A stretch of DNA of 64,000 nt from Candidatus Omnitrophota bacterium (lineage in GTDB: Bacteria; Ratteibacteria; UBA8468; B48-G9; DTJG01). The stretch is taken from the NCBI GenBank assembly GCA_023819255.1, contig JAMWBU010000002.1, positions 20,283 through 84,282 on the forward strand, given 5' to 3'. Below, one piece after another: positions 63,601-64,000 of this stretch. Position 1 is the first letter of the stretch; every line of letters starts with the position of its first letter. Made by a program: the position numbers and the translations under genes. The notes beneath the pieces are model-generated. The model saw only the letters and a list, made by a program, of their open reading frames with translations, was not told the DNA's origin and ran no database searches.

Positions 63601-63680
63601 TTTCCCCTTTTGTAAAGGGGGGCTGAAAGGAGATTTACGAAAATCTCCCACACTTTTTTCTTTATAAAAGAGGGAGAAAA
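63601..63680 (+). repeat. Palindromic repeat pair before tRNA-Leu
   Basis: Two copies of the G/C-palindrome family stand in the same orientation at 63601-63637 and 63640-63680; the second is degenerate. They lie 24 bp upstream of tRNA-Leu, just as six copies follow tRNA-Arg at 353. The family thus flanks both tRNA genes in the window. Confidence 0.8.
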
Positions 63681-63703
63681 AATGTTGCTACTTTCAAAAC
63701 AGA

Positions 63704-63784
63704 GCGAGGATGGCGGAACTGGCAGACGCGCTGGACTTAGGATCCAGTGGGCTAACCGTGGGGGTTCAACTCCCCCTCCTCGCA
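63704..63784 (+). tRNA. tRNA-Leu (anticodon TAG)
   Basis: Class II tRNA. The acceptor GCGAGGA pairs with TCCTCGC, the anticodon stem CTGGA/TCCAG encloses CTTAGGA with anticodon TAG (CUN codons), and a long variable arm is present. Discriminator A; CCA is not encoded. The minus-strand open frame across it is the usual antisense artefact. Its last 18 bases are duplicated in a tandem repeat starting at 63767. Confidence 0.95.
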
Positions 63785-64000
63785 CAACATTCTATACTGA
63801 GGGGAGTTGAATGGAGCGAAGACGTATAAGTCCGAGCAAGTGCGAGGACTTGTGCGGCTGGCCGACCCGAGCCGTAGTGGGAGGCGAGGGCGCCAACTCC
63901 CCCTCCTCGCACAACATTCTATACTGAGGGGAGTTGAATGGAGCGAAGACGTATAAGTCCGAGCAAGTGCGAGGACTTGTGCGGCTGGCCGACCCGAGCC
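63767..64000 (+). repeat. 127-bp tandem repeat containing the tRNA-Leu 3' end
   Basis: The unit 63767-63893 is repeated from 63894 to the window edge: 107 bases are seen and all match. Each unit starts with the 18-base 3' end of tRNA-Leu, including discriminator A. Within it, GGGGAGTTG pairs with CAACTCCCC and AAGTCC with GGACTT, so each unit can fold into a long hairpin. The array continues past the window. This resembles the 178-bp repeats after E. coli tyrT that carry the tRNA 3' end. Confidence 0.92.

Noticed and set aside
63486..63785. Minus-strand 99-codon open frame starting MRGGGVEPP
   Set aside because: It is antisense to tRNA-Leu; this N-terminus is a well-known artefact of tRNA complements.

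Overview
The window looks like chromosomal DNA of an uncultured, strictly anaerobic, saccharolytic bacterium. Four things suggest a PVC-type lineage such as Omnitrophota or Lentisphaerota: several pseudopilins carrying an H-X9/10-DG C-terminal signature, a GntR-headed LacI-type sugar regulator, many secreted glycosidase-like proteins outside the common CAZy families, and a ferredoxin-type group 4 [NiFe] hydrogenase beside a proton-pumping pyrophosphatase. This placement is inference. No rRNA or ribosomal protein gene is present to test it.

Layout. 1-870 holds the end of a serpin gene, tRNA-Arg(TCG), a duplicated tRNA 3' end with terminators, and six short G/C-rich palindromic repeats. 886-4769 carries a DUF47 fragment, a nucleotidyltransferase, a TPM-domain membrane protein, and a three-gene operon (FlgO-like secreted protein, HD-domain protein, unknown). 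5186-7692 has a secreted glycosidase-like protein and an alpha/beta hydrolase. 8113-20239 is one minus-strand operon: a GntR/LacI regulator, three pseudopilins, two very large secreted glycosidase-like paralogues and a DUF5696/GH101-like enzyme. It starts from a near-consensus promoter that places the transcript start at the ATG.

20667-38040 is a second minus-strand block: a UroD-like protein, an adenosine-specific kinase, a complex I-shaped [NiFe] hydrogenase (three antiporter-type subunits, NuoJ, K, A, B, C, D, H and I-like subunits), its endopeptidase, then hypA-hypB-hypF-hypC-hypD-hypE. HypA lacks its zinc finger. 38265-42860 has a K+-independent H+-pyrophosphatase, a Gfo/Idh/MocA oxidoreductase and a class III aminotransferase. 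42857-62655 is a divergent carbohydrate locus. Leftward it encodes a GH32/43-like propeller, a TPR protein, a DUF5060-GH5 enzyme, a PKD/SGNH-like protein, a sialidase-like propeller and alanine dehydrogenase. Rightward it encodes two DUF4838 proteins, a radical SAM protein, a propeller, an aldo/keto reductase with ferredoxin motifs and an acetyl xylan esterase-like hydrolase. 62652-64000 has a PHP phosphoesterase, more palindromic repeats, tRNA-Leu(TAG), and a 127-bp tandem repeat that copies the tRNA 3' end.

Working model. Secreted glycosidases and esterases open complex glycans. Sugars are fermented, reduced ferredoxin is disposed of by the membrane hydrogenase with ion pumping, and pyrophosphate energy is recovered by HppA. 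Alanine dehydrogenase could supply or drain alanine as a fermentation product.
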